Position numbers and translations under genes: made by a program
Assembly: GCA_022457155.1 (NCBI GenBank)
Contig: JAJGOT010000138.1
Location: 590,001-654,000, forward strand
DNA: 64,000 nt
Direction: 5' to 3'
Origin: Cladopsammia gracilis
Taxonomy: Eukaryota > Cnidaria > Anthozoa > Scleractinia > Dendrophylliidae
In this document: piece by piece, positions 54,337 to 64,000 of the stretch
Layout of the letters: each line of letters begins with the position of its first letter
Numbering within the stretch: position 1 is the stretch's first letter
Notes under the pieces: generated by a model
Told to the model about the DNA's origin: nothing
Database searches by the model: none
What the model saw: only the letters and a program-made list of their open reading frames with translations

Positions 54337-54766
54337 TCAGTAGATTTATAGAATTGCTTTAGTGGCAACACTATCAGCCAGCTGTGTACCATTCCAACTT
54401 CAAATGATATTTTAATGGCTGGTTACTAGTACTGGTAATGAAATATGCACAAGCATACTACATGAATGGAAGATACTCTATAATCACATGGTACTGACGA
54501 AGATGCCCAATTTTGATATATCGTAAATCCTCTGGGGGCTTATTTATTTATTTCAAGCAAATTTAAGGGGAGGCTTAATAGAGAGGGGGGCTTACTATAA
54601 TTTAGCGAAACGCCAACAGTCCACCACCAATTACTGTAACTATGATTATTGTTACTTTAGTGCAAGTGCCAGTTCAATTTTCCCCAAAGCTCGCTAGTAC
54701 TGTGTATGTGAATTTATGCCCAAATTGAAATGGTACAAGTGTACCGGTAATACAGTCTGTCGTTTA

Positions 54767-54876
54767 TTGTTTTGGTGTTTTGTGACCGTTGCCACTGGAT
54801 CGACTTTTTCCCAGCCTCAGTTCTTAAATCAGGAACATCTAAGCACTTAGCTGGATTGTCTGATTTTGAAAACCAC
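54767..54876. repeat. ~100-bp segment also present at 60335-60428
   Basis: GTTTTGTGACCGTTGCCACT to GGATTGTCTGATTTTGAA occurs at both places on the same strand with one difference. Here it is joined directly to the recombinase C-terminal copy; at 60.3 kb it belongs to the junction between a helicase-like and an unknown gene. Confidence 0.85.
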
Positions 54877-55405
54877 AGCTCTGCTGTTGCCAAAGTTCAC
54901 TATCAAAAGCACAGATCGCGCGAAGTTGCTGTGAAGGCCCACGAGTGTCTACAAAAGCTACAAGGTACCAAAGGATCGGAGGTGGACGAGGACGTCAACG
55001 CGAGGTTTCGCGCTTCAAATTCCAGTTCAACTTCAAGTGAACGTTCAGTTGAAACCGAACAGGAGAAAAGCTCGCCCCCGGAAAAGAAAGTCCCACCCAC
55101 GAAGCATTTATGCGTCCGTAGAAAAGTTCGTCGGGTATTGAAATTCACAGCAGAAGAGGACGATTTTCTAAGAAAAGGGAAAACAAAGCACGGTTTTGGA
55201 CAGTGGACGGCTATTCTAAGAGATCCCGATTTCAAATTTCAAAACGGCTGAACTAAAGTTTGTTTCGAGTGGAAGTGTTTGTTGAAGACTTACAGTAGTA
55301 AAGGACTCTATTCAGAAAAAATAAAAACCAGCATCAAATGTTAATCAATGCAAAAAGTATATTTTACTGTCGCTTGTAACTTAGCTAACATTTCTGTAGA
55401 CATAC
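54872..55405 (+). pseudogene. Truncated copy of the recombinase/Myb gene (C-terminal end)
   Basis: Starting abruptly after the 54767-54876 segment, the frame reads HSSAVAKVHYQKHRSREVAV (the last catalytic box of the recombinase), a serine/acid-rich linker, and the Myb-like FTAEEDDFLRKGKTKHGFGQ. It stops at 55251 because a ~31-bp deletion removes the last helix. The following non-coding ~150 bp also match the 3' flank of the longer copy at 57849-58425. It lacks the upstream catalytic boxes. Confidence 0.75.
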
Positions 55406-56270
55406 AGGCATTGTGCAACATACTGCCACGATTATAAGGCTCGATACATCACGCTTAAATGACTTGCTAAGAACATTTCGTTTCCCTAAGCGTCTACCAA
55501 GGGTTTCATGACTAAAGCTTTATAAAGTAACCCGATGGATTTAGAAATCTTAGCCGCAATAAAATTTACATGAGTTTTCCACTCAAGGTGCTGATCAGAC
55601 AAGATAAAGATAAAAGATAAAGATAAAGAGAGAACACGCGTTCAAAGTTACAGGAATTGGTGTGAAACACAATGGATTAACTTGTTCACAAGTGCAGGGT
55701 GTCGATCAATCCACTGTTGCGTTGTAGTGCTAGGAATCTGGCTTGAAGAATCTTCATCGCTTTCTTCACTCCCTTCTACGTTCTCTTCGCTCACTTTCGC
55801 CTTGCTTTTAGCATGTGTGCTTATAGCACTGAAGAAACAAGCAGCATCTTGAATTCCGGGAAAAAAAGGTCGACAATGTCTCCGTTTTTTTTACCGTAAA
55901 TGACATTTATTCTAGCTTAAAAAGTCAACTTGTTTTTGACAATACCATCCTGAAATGGCGGTGTCACAAGCATCACGAGTTGCACAGATTGTCTCCCACG
56001 ATCTTTTTAAAGATTTCAAATTCCAAATAAATACGTAAAGTAGTTCCTCTTCACCATTTCTGTTCCTATTTTATTTTATTTCATTCAGTTATTCCATCTT
56101 AAAGGAAGGGTGCTTTTGAATATAAGTGATTGCGGGAATAACGTTTGTTCCCAGTCACATGTCTTGCCACGTGTACTTGAAAGAATGTTAGATGAGTACG
56201 TATTGTTACGAAAAATAGTGAAAAAGCACAATTTTAAGTATCGCCCCACTGTAAATTTGTAGAATGGTGA
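55406..56270. other. No recognisable gene
   Basis: Non-coding; includes a (AGATAA)n microsatellite near 55600-55633. Confidence 0.55.
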
Positions 56271-56274
56271 TAAC

Positions 56275-56480
56275 GGCGGGCAAGCAGAGGCAATTTGTGG
56301 CAAGCATGGGCACGCATGAGAAAGCAAGGACAGTCATGGGCAGTCATGAGCACGCATGGGCAAGTAGGGGCAAGTTATGGCAAGCAAGGGCGCGCATGGG
56401 CACGCATGGGCAAACATGTGCAAGTATGAGCAGGCGTGGGCATGCATGGGCAAGTAGGGGCAAGTTGTGACAAGTTTGAA
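56275..56480. repeat. Minisatellite of ~10-bp GCATGGGCAA-type units
   Basis: About twenty degenerate units of the GCATGGGCAA, GTAGGGGCAA and GCATGAGC-like types stand in tandem. The open frame through them is repeat-driven. Confidence 0.85.
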
Positions 56481-56556
56481 CATGCATGATGACTTCATTG
56501 TTCACAGTTGATTTAAACAAACGTGCGCGCTACTCAAACTTTAATCTACTTGAAAC

Positions 56557-58322
56557 ATGAGTAAGAAGAGTAAGCTTGACTGGTCTAATTTTGATAGCGC
56601 ATTGCCCAAACCAAAACGGCTTCACTTGGAAAACGACGAAAGAGATCATTTGTATCACTGTCCAATACAAGGTTGTGAACACAAAGGATTTGAAAGTCAA
56701 CGTGGCTGCAGGAAACACGGGAATAAAAAGTTTTTTTTTATTTGGACCAAAAACCCGATCTGCAAGAAGCAAAAAGCTCGTCGGTGCAAGTGTAAACTGT
56801 AAAATGTAAACTGAACTTAGAACTTACCGGTAACAGACAAAGATGACGACGTATCGCGCGTAACCGCAAAACAAGCCATCAGAGCATTAATTCCTTCATT
56901 TTCAGTCTCTGGCCAAATTGGCGAAACATTCACAAATTGGTTAACTGGAAGAGGCTATGGTCACAAGAAAGATCGTCCAGCTCAACAGATTGTGAATAGA
57001 TGCTTTAAATTTATCAAGTTTTGCTGCGAGGACGAGGATGAGTTGACCTTCGAGGTGATGGACTTCAGCCTGAGTTCCCCAAATCTGTTGTTCAAGTTCA
57101 TTGACTATCTGCAAGAAGAATACAAGCTCGGCCATGGTGGACGATTGGGCTACATAGATGCTCTTTCTGAATTAATCGATTTCAGAAAAATTAATGGCAC
57201 GTCAGATGCAGTTCTTCGGAAATTATCTGCGACAGAGTTGTACCTAAAAAGGGCGCGCAAGACGGTGGCAAAAATGATGAGATTGCAGTGGACACATGAT
57301 CTATATATCGAAACGCTAGAAGCAAGAGGGCACTGGGAAACGATGGAGGAATTGTTGCAAATTTAACCTTTCATTTGCCCCGCTACGAAAATACCATCAA
57401 GATGTGTAAAACCGGTCCGGGGCAAGTCAACCCATCGGACCTAACATTTGCGACAAAATTTGTAGCCGTGTATCTTTTCATTAAGGTGAAAGGATCACGC
57501 CCTATGACTTATCAGTATCTGACAGTCGACATGGTTAGTGCAGCGAAGGAAAATGGATTATTCATCCATCAGAAAACGTTCAAGCCAGCAAGTACCGATT
57601 TGACTCGTTGATTCTGACTGATACAAGCATGTAAGTACTCGATGGGTACATCACTTTCGTAAGGCCCATGCTAAAACCTCATTGCGACGAGAAATGGAGG
57701 CCAACACAGCAAATTGGGCGACGTCATGAGCAAATTGGTCTTTGACGCAATTGGAAAATACATTCATCCCACACGTTATCGTCAAATTGTCGAAACGCAA
57801 AGCCTAAACCTGCTCACTAGCAAAGAGCAAAGCATTTTGTCAGAAGACCAAAAACACAGCTCTGCTGTTGCCAAAGTTCACTATCAAAAGCAGAGATCGC
57901 GCGAAGTTGCTGTGAAGGCTCACGAGTGTCTACAAAAGTTACAAGGTACCAAAGGATCGGAGGTGGATGAGGACGTTAACGCGAGGTTTCGCGTTTCAAG
58001 TTCAAGTTCAAGTTCAGCTTCATGTTCAGTCGAAACCGAACAGGAGAAAAGCTCGCCCCCGGAAGAGAAAGTCCCACCCACAAAGCGTTTGTGCATCCGT
58101 AGAAAAGTTCGTCGGGTTTTGAAATTCACAGCAGAAAGGGACGATTTTCTAAGAAAGGGGATAACAAAGCACGGTTTTGGACAGTGGACGGCTATTCTAA
58201 GAGATCCCGATTTCAAATTTCAAAACGGAAGGATGGCGGATTCATTGAAAAAGAGGGCTGAACTAAAGTTTCTTTTGAGTGGAAGTGTTTGTCACGCACA
58301 AGAAGGAAAGTTTACACCTTAG
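56557..58322 (+). pseudogene. Tyrosine recombinase-like protein with C-terminal TRF-like Myb domain
   Basis: From the ATG at 56557: a C2H2-type finger (YHCPIQGCEHKGFESQRGC...H), a frameshift in a T9 run, then ALIPSFSVSGQIGETFTNWL and a helical domain (GRLGYIDALSELIDFRK, ELYLKRARKTVAKMMRLQW). After breaks near 57367 comes the catalytic region: VKGSRPMTYQYLTVDM (first R), KLGDVMSKLVF, HPTRYRQIVET (HxxR) and HSSAVAKVHYQK (H and candidate Tyr). The C-terminus is FTAERDDFLRKGITKHGFGQ, then WTAILRDPDFKFQNGRM and SLKKRA, like telobox Myb domains. Four or so small frame breaks and a damaged stretch at 57600-57715 make this copy inactive. Recombinase function is inferred from the R...HxxR...H...Y order. 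Confidence 0.6.
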
Positions 58323-58877
58323 AATAGTGTCTCAAAGAATCGTACGTATTCAGAAACCAACAACAAATGCCAATCATTGCAAAAAGTACATTTTAATGTC
58401 GCTTGTAACTTAGCTAACATTTCTCCTAATACACCCCGACTTTAATTTTCAAAAGGGAAGGACAGCCAACTCTCTGCTGAGCCGGGCAGCATGAAGATTT
58501 GGGGTCACATTCTAACTCGTGTCACAGATAAATGGACCATCAGCACAGAAAATGTGCAAAACACAATGATATGGCGCAGATTGACTTGAACTCTTCTTGA
58601 TAATAGAACTAGTAAACTTATCTAGTTGACATTGAAAATGGAATGGAAACACTACTCATATTCTGTCACTCATTTATTTGTTGTTTCTCGTGCCTCGACT
58701 TTTTTTTTTAACAGAAACAAGGACCACTCGCGGAATAAACGAAACCTCATGCAATATCATATAAGGGTAGTAATTGCTTAGACAGTTGTACACATCTGAC
58801 CATCTTCAACAAAAAGAACACATATACATTAAGTAGATTTGATTAATCTTCTGAAAAAGTTCTAATGCTGTTTGTGG
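58323..58877. other. Gap between the convergent recombinase and helicase-like genes
   Basis: Non-coding. The first ~100 bp repeat the 3' flank of the copy at 55.3 kb. Confidence 0.5.
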
Positions 58878-60354
58878 CTATTTCGACTGACTGCGGGAAT
58901 AATTCAAAATTGTCTTGGTAGCTTTCCGGCTCTTGTCTCGCCCTGCCTCACCACGTCTTTGTTTGCGGCTACTTCTTGAGCTCCCTTCAGTACTGCTGGA
59001 TGGTGTTGGAATGGGTGTTCTATCGGTGCTCCGTGCGTTTGAAAGCGGTGTTGTGAAAATATCTTCTTCATCGTCAGAGATCGAGACGGCTTGTGCAGAT
59101 GCTCCTTGACGGGCCTGGGCTCTGGAAAGCTGGGTTATGTAGATGCTCTCGTCGTCGGTGATCTCATCTCTGGTGCCATGATTTACATCCGTTTCACACT
59201 TTTCCCTGAGCTGTGGTAAAGCCTCGAAAAGACATTTGACCAAATGCTGGTGACGCCGATTAAGGAGTCCCATGGCAACGCACGTCTGTTTTCTCTCTTC
59301 CAAAGCCTCCTTCCAACGAAGCGTGCCGAGGTTTGCATGGTAATTCTTGAGCTTTGTCTTACAGGAGTTCCCTCCATGCTTCCATTGATGCTTTCTTCTC
59401 TGGATCGAGGTTGGAAAGTGGAATACTTGTGCACTCATGCAGCTCTTTCTCTGTTTCTTTCAACCACGAGTTCTCAAAAGCCTCTCTTGATCATTTTTTA
59501 CGGCATTTAATCTCTTCTTCCACAGCCTTTTGACGTAATTCGGCCAAGTTGTCTCTGATTGGGGTTGGTAACGGCTCGGCGTAGTTCCTGGGCAAAAGAG
59601 CCGCATGCTCTCTTGGTCCCCCCTGGAAATTAGGCTGTCTAGCCGTCTTCTATGGAATTCTTCTCGCCATCTCACTTCTTCACATTCTCTAACCCGAGCT
59701 TGCAAGATGCGGCTAATTTGTCGATGGCGCAAGGAGCCCGGAGAACATTGTTCAAGGGCACTTTTTAGGTTACTGATGCAGTGTTCACCATCAGGAGAAA
59801 CTGGATCTTGGCTGATGTTTTCATCGTTTGCGTCTACATCAGGCGTCTCCTATGGAGAGTCAGTCAAAACATCAACCAGTGTCAATGTTTTTAGAGCGTC
59901 TTTTTCACCTACTCCAAGGCTGCCATAGCCCATTTGTGTTTCTTCGCCCTCTTCGTCGCTGCTGTCGGAGCTGCTCTCCTCCTGGTCGCTTGTAGGACGA
60001 GCCATTCTTGCCGCCCACACGACGCACTCCATTGGGTGTTTCTGCAGCCATTCTGTTGCTCTTTTTTCTGGAATTGGGCTTGAAGAAGTAATTTCTTAAT
60101 CTGCGGTCCATAGCGGGATAATCCTCGGTTTTGAATTGTAGTTTTTGCTGCGATGTCAGTATCATGGGACAGCGGTTGATAAACGACTTTGCTGTTTGGT
60201 ATTTCACATCACAAGCTGTGTAGCCCCCTTGGGTCGGGATCTTCCAGTCGTGGAGGTCTAATGTAGTAGGAGACGCTTCGTCAGTGAAGATCACCTCTGC
60301 GAACTTGTTTATCATGGCTTTATTAAACAGTCTTTGTTTTGTGACCGTTGCCAC
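58878..60354 (-). pseudogene. SF3-helicase-like repeat gene, C-terminal half
   Basis: On the minus strand the frame starting near 60354 gives ATVTKQRLFNKAMINKFAEV, the Walker B-like VIFTDEAS, then GGYTACDVKYQTAKSFINRC, PMILTSQQKLQF (a motif-C-like block) and AMDRRLRNYFF with clustered arginines. This order fits an SF3 (parvovirus NS1/papilloma E1-like) AAA+ helicase; its Walker A lies upstream and is missing here. Downstream are acidic serine-rich stretches (DEEGEETQMGYG), QCSPGSLRHRQISRILQAR, SLISRGDQES, ALEERKQTCVAMGL and a basic tail ending at 58878. Several frame breaks and stops. The 5' end is cut at a junction also found at 54.77 kb. It converges on the recombinase/Myb gene. Confidence 0.55.
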
Positions 60355-60429
60355 TGGATCAACTTTTTCCCAGCCTCAGTTCTTAAATCAGGAACATCTA
60401 AGCACTTAGCTGGATTGTCTGATTTTGAA

Positions 60430-61622
60430 TCAGAGCACACAATTCCCTCCAGCATATCAATCTCACAATCCTCTACCATTTTATCTCTGTAGTATAGCGG
60501 AAATGACTGTCGTGAATGTTCCACTTCTTTCTCTTCACTCTCGCTCAAGTCACTTATAGGCAAGTAGTGGGCAAAGTCAATCACAAGAGTTGGCTCATTG
60601 CTTCAGCAGAGAGGCTGCGAATAGTTGACTAAATTTCTTCAACAAACGAAAACCAATTCAGATTATTTTGTCGCGAAATGTACACTAAATGATCAAATGA
60701 TGGCATATCAGAAACAAGTGGTGTACTTTCCTTTTGTGCTCTGTCAGGATCTAGGTTGTACTCTTTAGAATGTTTGTCAAATGGGCAATCTGCCTTGTTT
60801 CTTTCACTGTTACTTTGATCACCCTCTGATTCTTCCTCTTAATCGTTTTCTTTCTCACTGATTATCCAGATTATGCGGAGATAAGTCTCTCATTGTCACT
60901 TTCAAATTCAATGTCATTACCTCCATAAGTCTTTTCTTCTAAGCAAACAAGCTCATTTACTGCTTCCCTCATTTCTTTACTCCTTTCTAAAGAACTTCTA
61001 TTTCATCCTTTTGTCTGTTCCAGTCTGAAAGTGCATACTTCTTGGCTTTTTTATTAGAAAAAACTGCACACATAGCATACTTTATAAGTTTTCTATCTTT
61101 TTCGGAAGATGCCAATTCACACAAGGCCTTAAGTTTGTCTTTGTTAATGCTATTTGAAGAACAGCTAGTGCCTATAGGACTACTAGCAGACTTGATCAAC
61201 TCGACGTATTTAATGTAATCAATACCAGGATGTTCTTCTATCATGTACAGTGTTTGTGTTCCTTTACTGGCTTCACCTAACTCAAAAATAACGACTTGAA
61301 GGCTCATAAACTTTCGAACTGCCTTTTCACTTGAGTGCCTGTTTTCACTAAAATACTTCTTGAATGTTTCATTAACTTTGACAATTCCTTTTTATTGAAT
61401 TTCCTTTGCGACACTGACAAGACCATAACACTTGCTGCAAACAGATACACCTCCATCCAAATTATTCAATTTGTTACAGTACTGCTCTTTGCATATTATG
61501 TAGTCTGCTGCTGATAATTCTTGTAGCTGTGAAACATAAAGGACATTTGAAATTGTGTACAGTTCCTTGTTTCCCAAACGTCCTGAACTTGTATATTTCA
61601 AGAACTTCCTGTATGTTTCCAT
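60430..61622 (-). pseudogene. Unrecognised repeat-like gene with a nonsense codon
   Basis: One minus frame from the ATG at 61622 (METYRKFLKYTSSGRLGNKE) passes a single TAA near 61393 and continues in frame (VNETFKKYFSENRHSSEKAV) to 60987: LYMIEEHPGIDYIKYVELIK, ALCELASSEKDRKLIKYAMC, KKAKKYALSDWNRQ. A CNKL...CSKCYG cluster near residue 50-65 might bind zinc. Beyond 60987 coding-like pieces in other frames (EMREAVNELVCLEEKTYGGN; YRDKMVEDCEIDMLEGIV) run to about 60430. I do not know the family. It ends at the helicase-gene junction. Confidence 0.45.
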
Positions 61623-61790
61623 GCCATTTCCACTCTGTTGTGTTTTTGTAGTCAGTGCCGCGTTTGTTTAAAAAAAATGGTCTTTCTTCTCTTTCTCCTC
61701 TTGCACAGTTGTTTCATTCTGTTTTTCAGTTTCCTCTCCTATTGCATTTTTGCTGTTTTCCTGGCTTTCTTTAGGCTCTCTGTCCAACCG

Positions 61791-61878
61791 TAGCCTGCGA
61801 ATACAGCCGCCCCTCATCGCTCCCGGCCAACTTCTCTAACGGCCCGGAGCGATGAGAGGCGCCTGTATTTGCAGGCTA
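61791..61878. mobile_element. 88-bp MITE with 9-bp target duplication (Mutator-like)
   Basis: Termini TAGCCTGCGAATACAG and CTGTATTTGCAGGCTA are near-perfect complements, the arms extending through CTCATCGCTCC. A perfect 9-bp duplication, GTCCAACCG, flanks it (61782-61790 and 61879-61887). A 9-bp duplication is typical of Mutator-like elements. Confidence 0.9.
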
Positions 61879-61887
61879 GTCCAACCG

Positions 61888-64000
61888 TAACTTGATCTTT
61901 TATTTACCGCGCAATCAGCCTGCGTAGCAAGACAAAACGCGGGAAAACTGATGCTATCAATAACAACCTTGTAGAAAAGAGAACGGAAACATTAGACTGC
62001 ATGAAATAGTTCCTTGGAACTATATTTTATACTTTGGATCCTAAAGAATGAGGAAATATAGAACTTTAGAAACCACATGGTTTTAACACAAGAGGCGTGA
62101 AATTCTGTGAAATTTTGTGAAATTCCTTAATGATAGTGTCAGAAAGTAGCTTGATGTTATGTTTGTAAACCTTGAAAGTTTTGTTTACTTTCTCTTTTGC
62201 GATCTTGAGAACTACCTGTTTTCCTAACATCGCTTCAAGTGCAATTTATGGGTATTTTTCGATTTTAATCGCTTTTGCAAAAATCTGAGAAACGGCTCGA
62301 TGGATTTTTTTAAAACATTCAACGAGCGTACATTGCAATATTTCAATTACGGAAGAATGTAGTGCGCATTGATTTAAAATCATTAAAGAGCATAACTTAA
62401 AAATAGGCACTCAAGGAGTGCATGTGGCTACTGTTACTGGTAAGAAAGTTGAAAAATTGGCACTTGAGGGAGTGTATGTGGTTTACAGGAAACATAATTT
62501 GTGGGTAATGACTGGCAGATAATTTTTGCCTGAGTTTTTCACTAAACAATTGCTGCCGCGTGTATGGAAAGAGTCGGGAAGTAGACAAATGTTGTGGAAT
62601 GTTTATGGAATTGTAGAGAGTTTAAAACTACACATCTTGGCCAAATTTTGAAGCGCCTAAGCATTTCGTTCAAGAGTTAAAGGCGAACGAGTATTAGACA
62701 TTATTAGTAAGAAATGTATGGAGCGGCCATCATTGTGCCCCACTCAGGGGCACAAAGATGGCGGCCAAAAATTCAAAGTCTTAATTAAATTACACCAAAT
62801 ATCAAATAAAAAATATTGTATTTGCTATAAGCTCCATTAAGTCGGCTTATAAGCACTTATAATGCAAACAATAACTTTCAGCTGATTCAAGTTTGTTTAT
62901 TTTCACGGCTTATCTGAAATAGCGTGACGAATTGCGTGACACATTTAAAACCTTTGTAAATCGGAAGCAAAACATCGTTAAAACTTGAAAGTTTTTGCAA
63001 AAGATTAATAATACTTGTATCCACATACCATGTTAGAAACAGCTTTGTAGGGTGTATACTTCATATTTTTTTTTTAATTTTTATGACGTCATGTGAAAAC
63101 CAAGAATATGCAATTGTGCATTCTTGAGAATGCGTAGCAGAGTGTAAAAGAAGATTTTGTAGAAATAACAAAGAAAATGTTAATTTTCAAAGATATTAAG
63201 TTACGCTATCTGTTTTCATGTGAAAAGACGCATGCAAAGACGTGGAAAGACGCATGCAACGTTTTTAATCAATAGAAAGTCGATAACTTCCGATAGATGA
63301 CGACAATCGTCGAAGTTTATCGTCGTTCGCCGTAAACGCCGAAGATTCACGAAGATGATGAAGAAGAAACATTGGAAAACATCGCACAACATATCGGATC
63401 ATCATCGTATTCTCATGCCCAGTGGGCTCCCCAAGTCTTTACGTTGAATTGACGTCATTTCTCAAAGATGGCGGCTGTTACACGCTTACTAACGATTCCA
63501 GAGGGAAAACGCTTATGGAACGATTTAAAATTCGCCACATGGTCAGGAAAACCTTCAAAGTGACTCGTGAAAGCATTTTTTCAGGAACTCCACGGTCGAA
63601 ACTGACATAAATTACATTACTTCCGGTCTTACATCTTACGGACTAACTTACTTACTTACAACCCGATGACAATGTAGCTACTGGTATTACATACCAGTAG
63701 CCACAAAAAAGTACAATTGTAGCGCAAACGTTTCGGCCGGTTCGTACATCGTCTTCATCTATAAATTTAAAGGCGTTCCAGTGAATCAATGTCAATGAAA
63801 CTTTCAGATAATATTTTGCACATCGGTAAGCATGCGTCGTTAACGTTTTAAAAAAATCCATCGAGCCGTTTCTCAGATTTTGGTAGTTTCTTGGTGTTGC
63901 GGATGGTGTGATCACCAAATGACGTAAAACAAAAGATTCAAAAGACACTGAACAATACCCACACCACAACACAAAAGCTAACCAACAATGGCTTCCGCAA
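61888..64000. other. No recognisable gene; one distant inverted repeat
   Basis: AT-rich non-coding sequence. A ~37-bp segment at 62281-62317 (CTGAGAAACGGCTCGATGG core) recurs in complement at 63844-63880, possibly the ends of a ~1.6-kb non-autonomous element. Open frames here have no recognisable motif. Confidence 0.5.

Noticed and set aside
56264..56470. 68-codon frame in the minisatellite
   Set aside because: Only reflects the ~10-bp GCATGGGCAA-type repeat.
1..64000. Bacterial defence system, prophage or CRISPR array
   Set aside because: Codon and repeat context, introns, LTR and LINE elements and Polinton hallmarks all indicate animal DNA; the repeats seen lack regular spacer structure.

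Overview
The window looks like a transposon-rich stretch of animal genomic DNA, most likely from a cnidarian and probably an anthozoan such as a coral. The basis is AT-rich sequence, dense nested mobile elements and repeat-borne gene families (Neptune-like Penelope elements, an adintovirus-like Polinton, tyrosine recombinase genes) that I associate with coral and anemone genomes. The taxon is inference. I see no rRNA, convincing tRNA, CRISPR array, bacterial operon or clear single-copy host gene. Nearly every coding segment belongs to a mobile element or a repeat-borne gene, and most are broken.

Layout. 1-1.6 kb: two opposed pieces of a superfamily-3 (SF3) helicase-like gene. 2.7-6.1 kb: a non-autonomous inverted-repeat transposon with a second copy of its own family inserted in it (5-bp target duplications AGGGT and ATAGC). 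6.1-11.1 kb: a ~5 kb inverted-repeat element carrying a truncated LINE. 11.1-16 kb: no genes, but palindromes, a tandem duplication and a short interstitial telomere-like tract. 16-20.9 kb: a tandem Penelope-like element split by a LINE that made a target duplication of at least 103 bp. 22.7-30.8 kb (minus strand): a tyrosine recombinase-like gene cut into three by a CR1-like LINE and by an intact, very young gypsy-type LTR retrotransposon (identical 204-bp LTRs, open 1418-codon Gag-Pol).

31.8-51.8 kb is the centrepiece. An outer transposon with TATGGGGCGCC termini, a 6-bp duplication CGTGTC and a DDE integrase gene contains a complete-ended Polinton/adintovirus-like element (33783-50689, ends AGTAG...CTACT, duplication GGAGGG). 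The Polinton carries hexon, penton, a PX-like protein, a packaging ATPase, a fibre-like protein, several small proteins and a SAP-domain/protein-primed DNA polymerase B. It is decayed: a Penelope-like element sits in the hexon gene, a 555-bp TA-flanked MITE sits in the polymerase gene, and there are several frameshifts. I find no integrase or adenain-like protease inside it. Its genes share a TAAAATG-like start context, and divergent pairs start from the arms of palindromes.

53.7-61.9 kb: repeat-borne gene pieces. These include a tyrosine recombinase fused to a TRF-like Myb domain (56.6-58.3 kb, plus strand) that converges on an SF3-helicase-like gene (60.35-58.9 kb, minus strand), a second truncated copy of the recombinase C-terminus, and an 88-bp MITE with a 9-bp duplication. 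The last 2 kb hold only small inverted repeats. All product calls are from reading translations and motifs by eye; no database search was possible.
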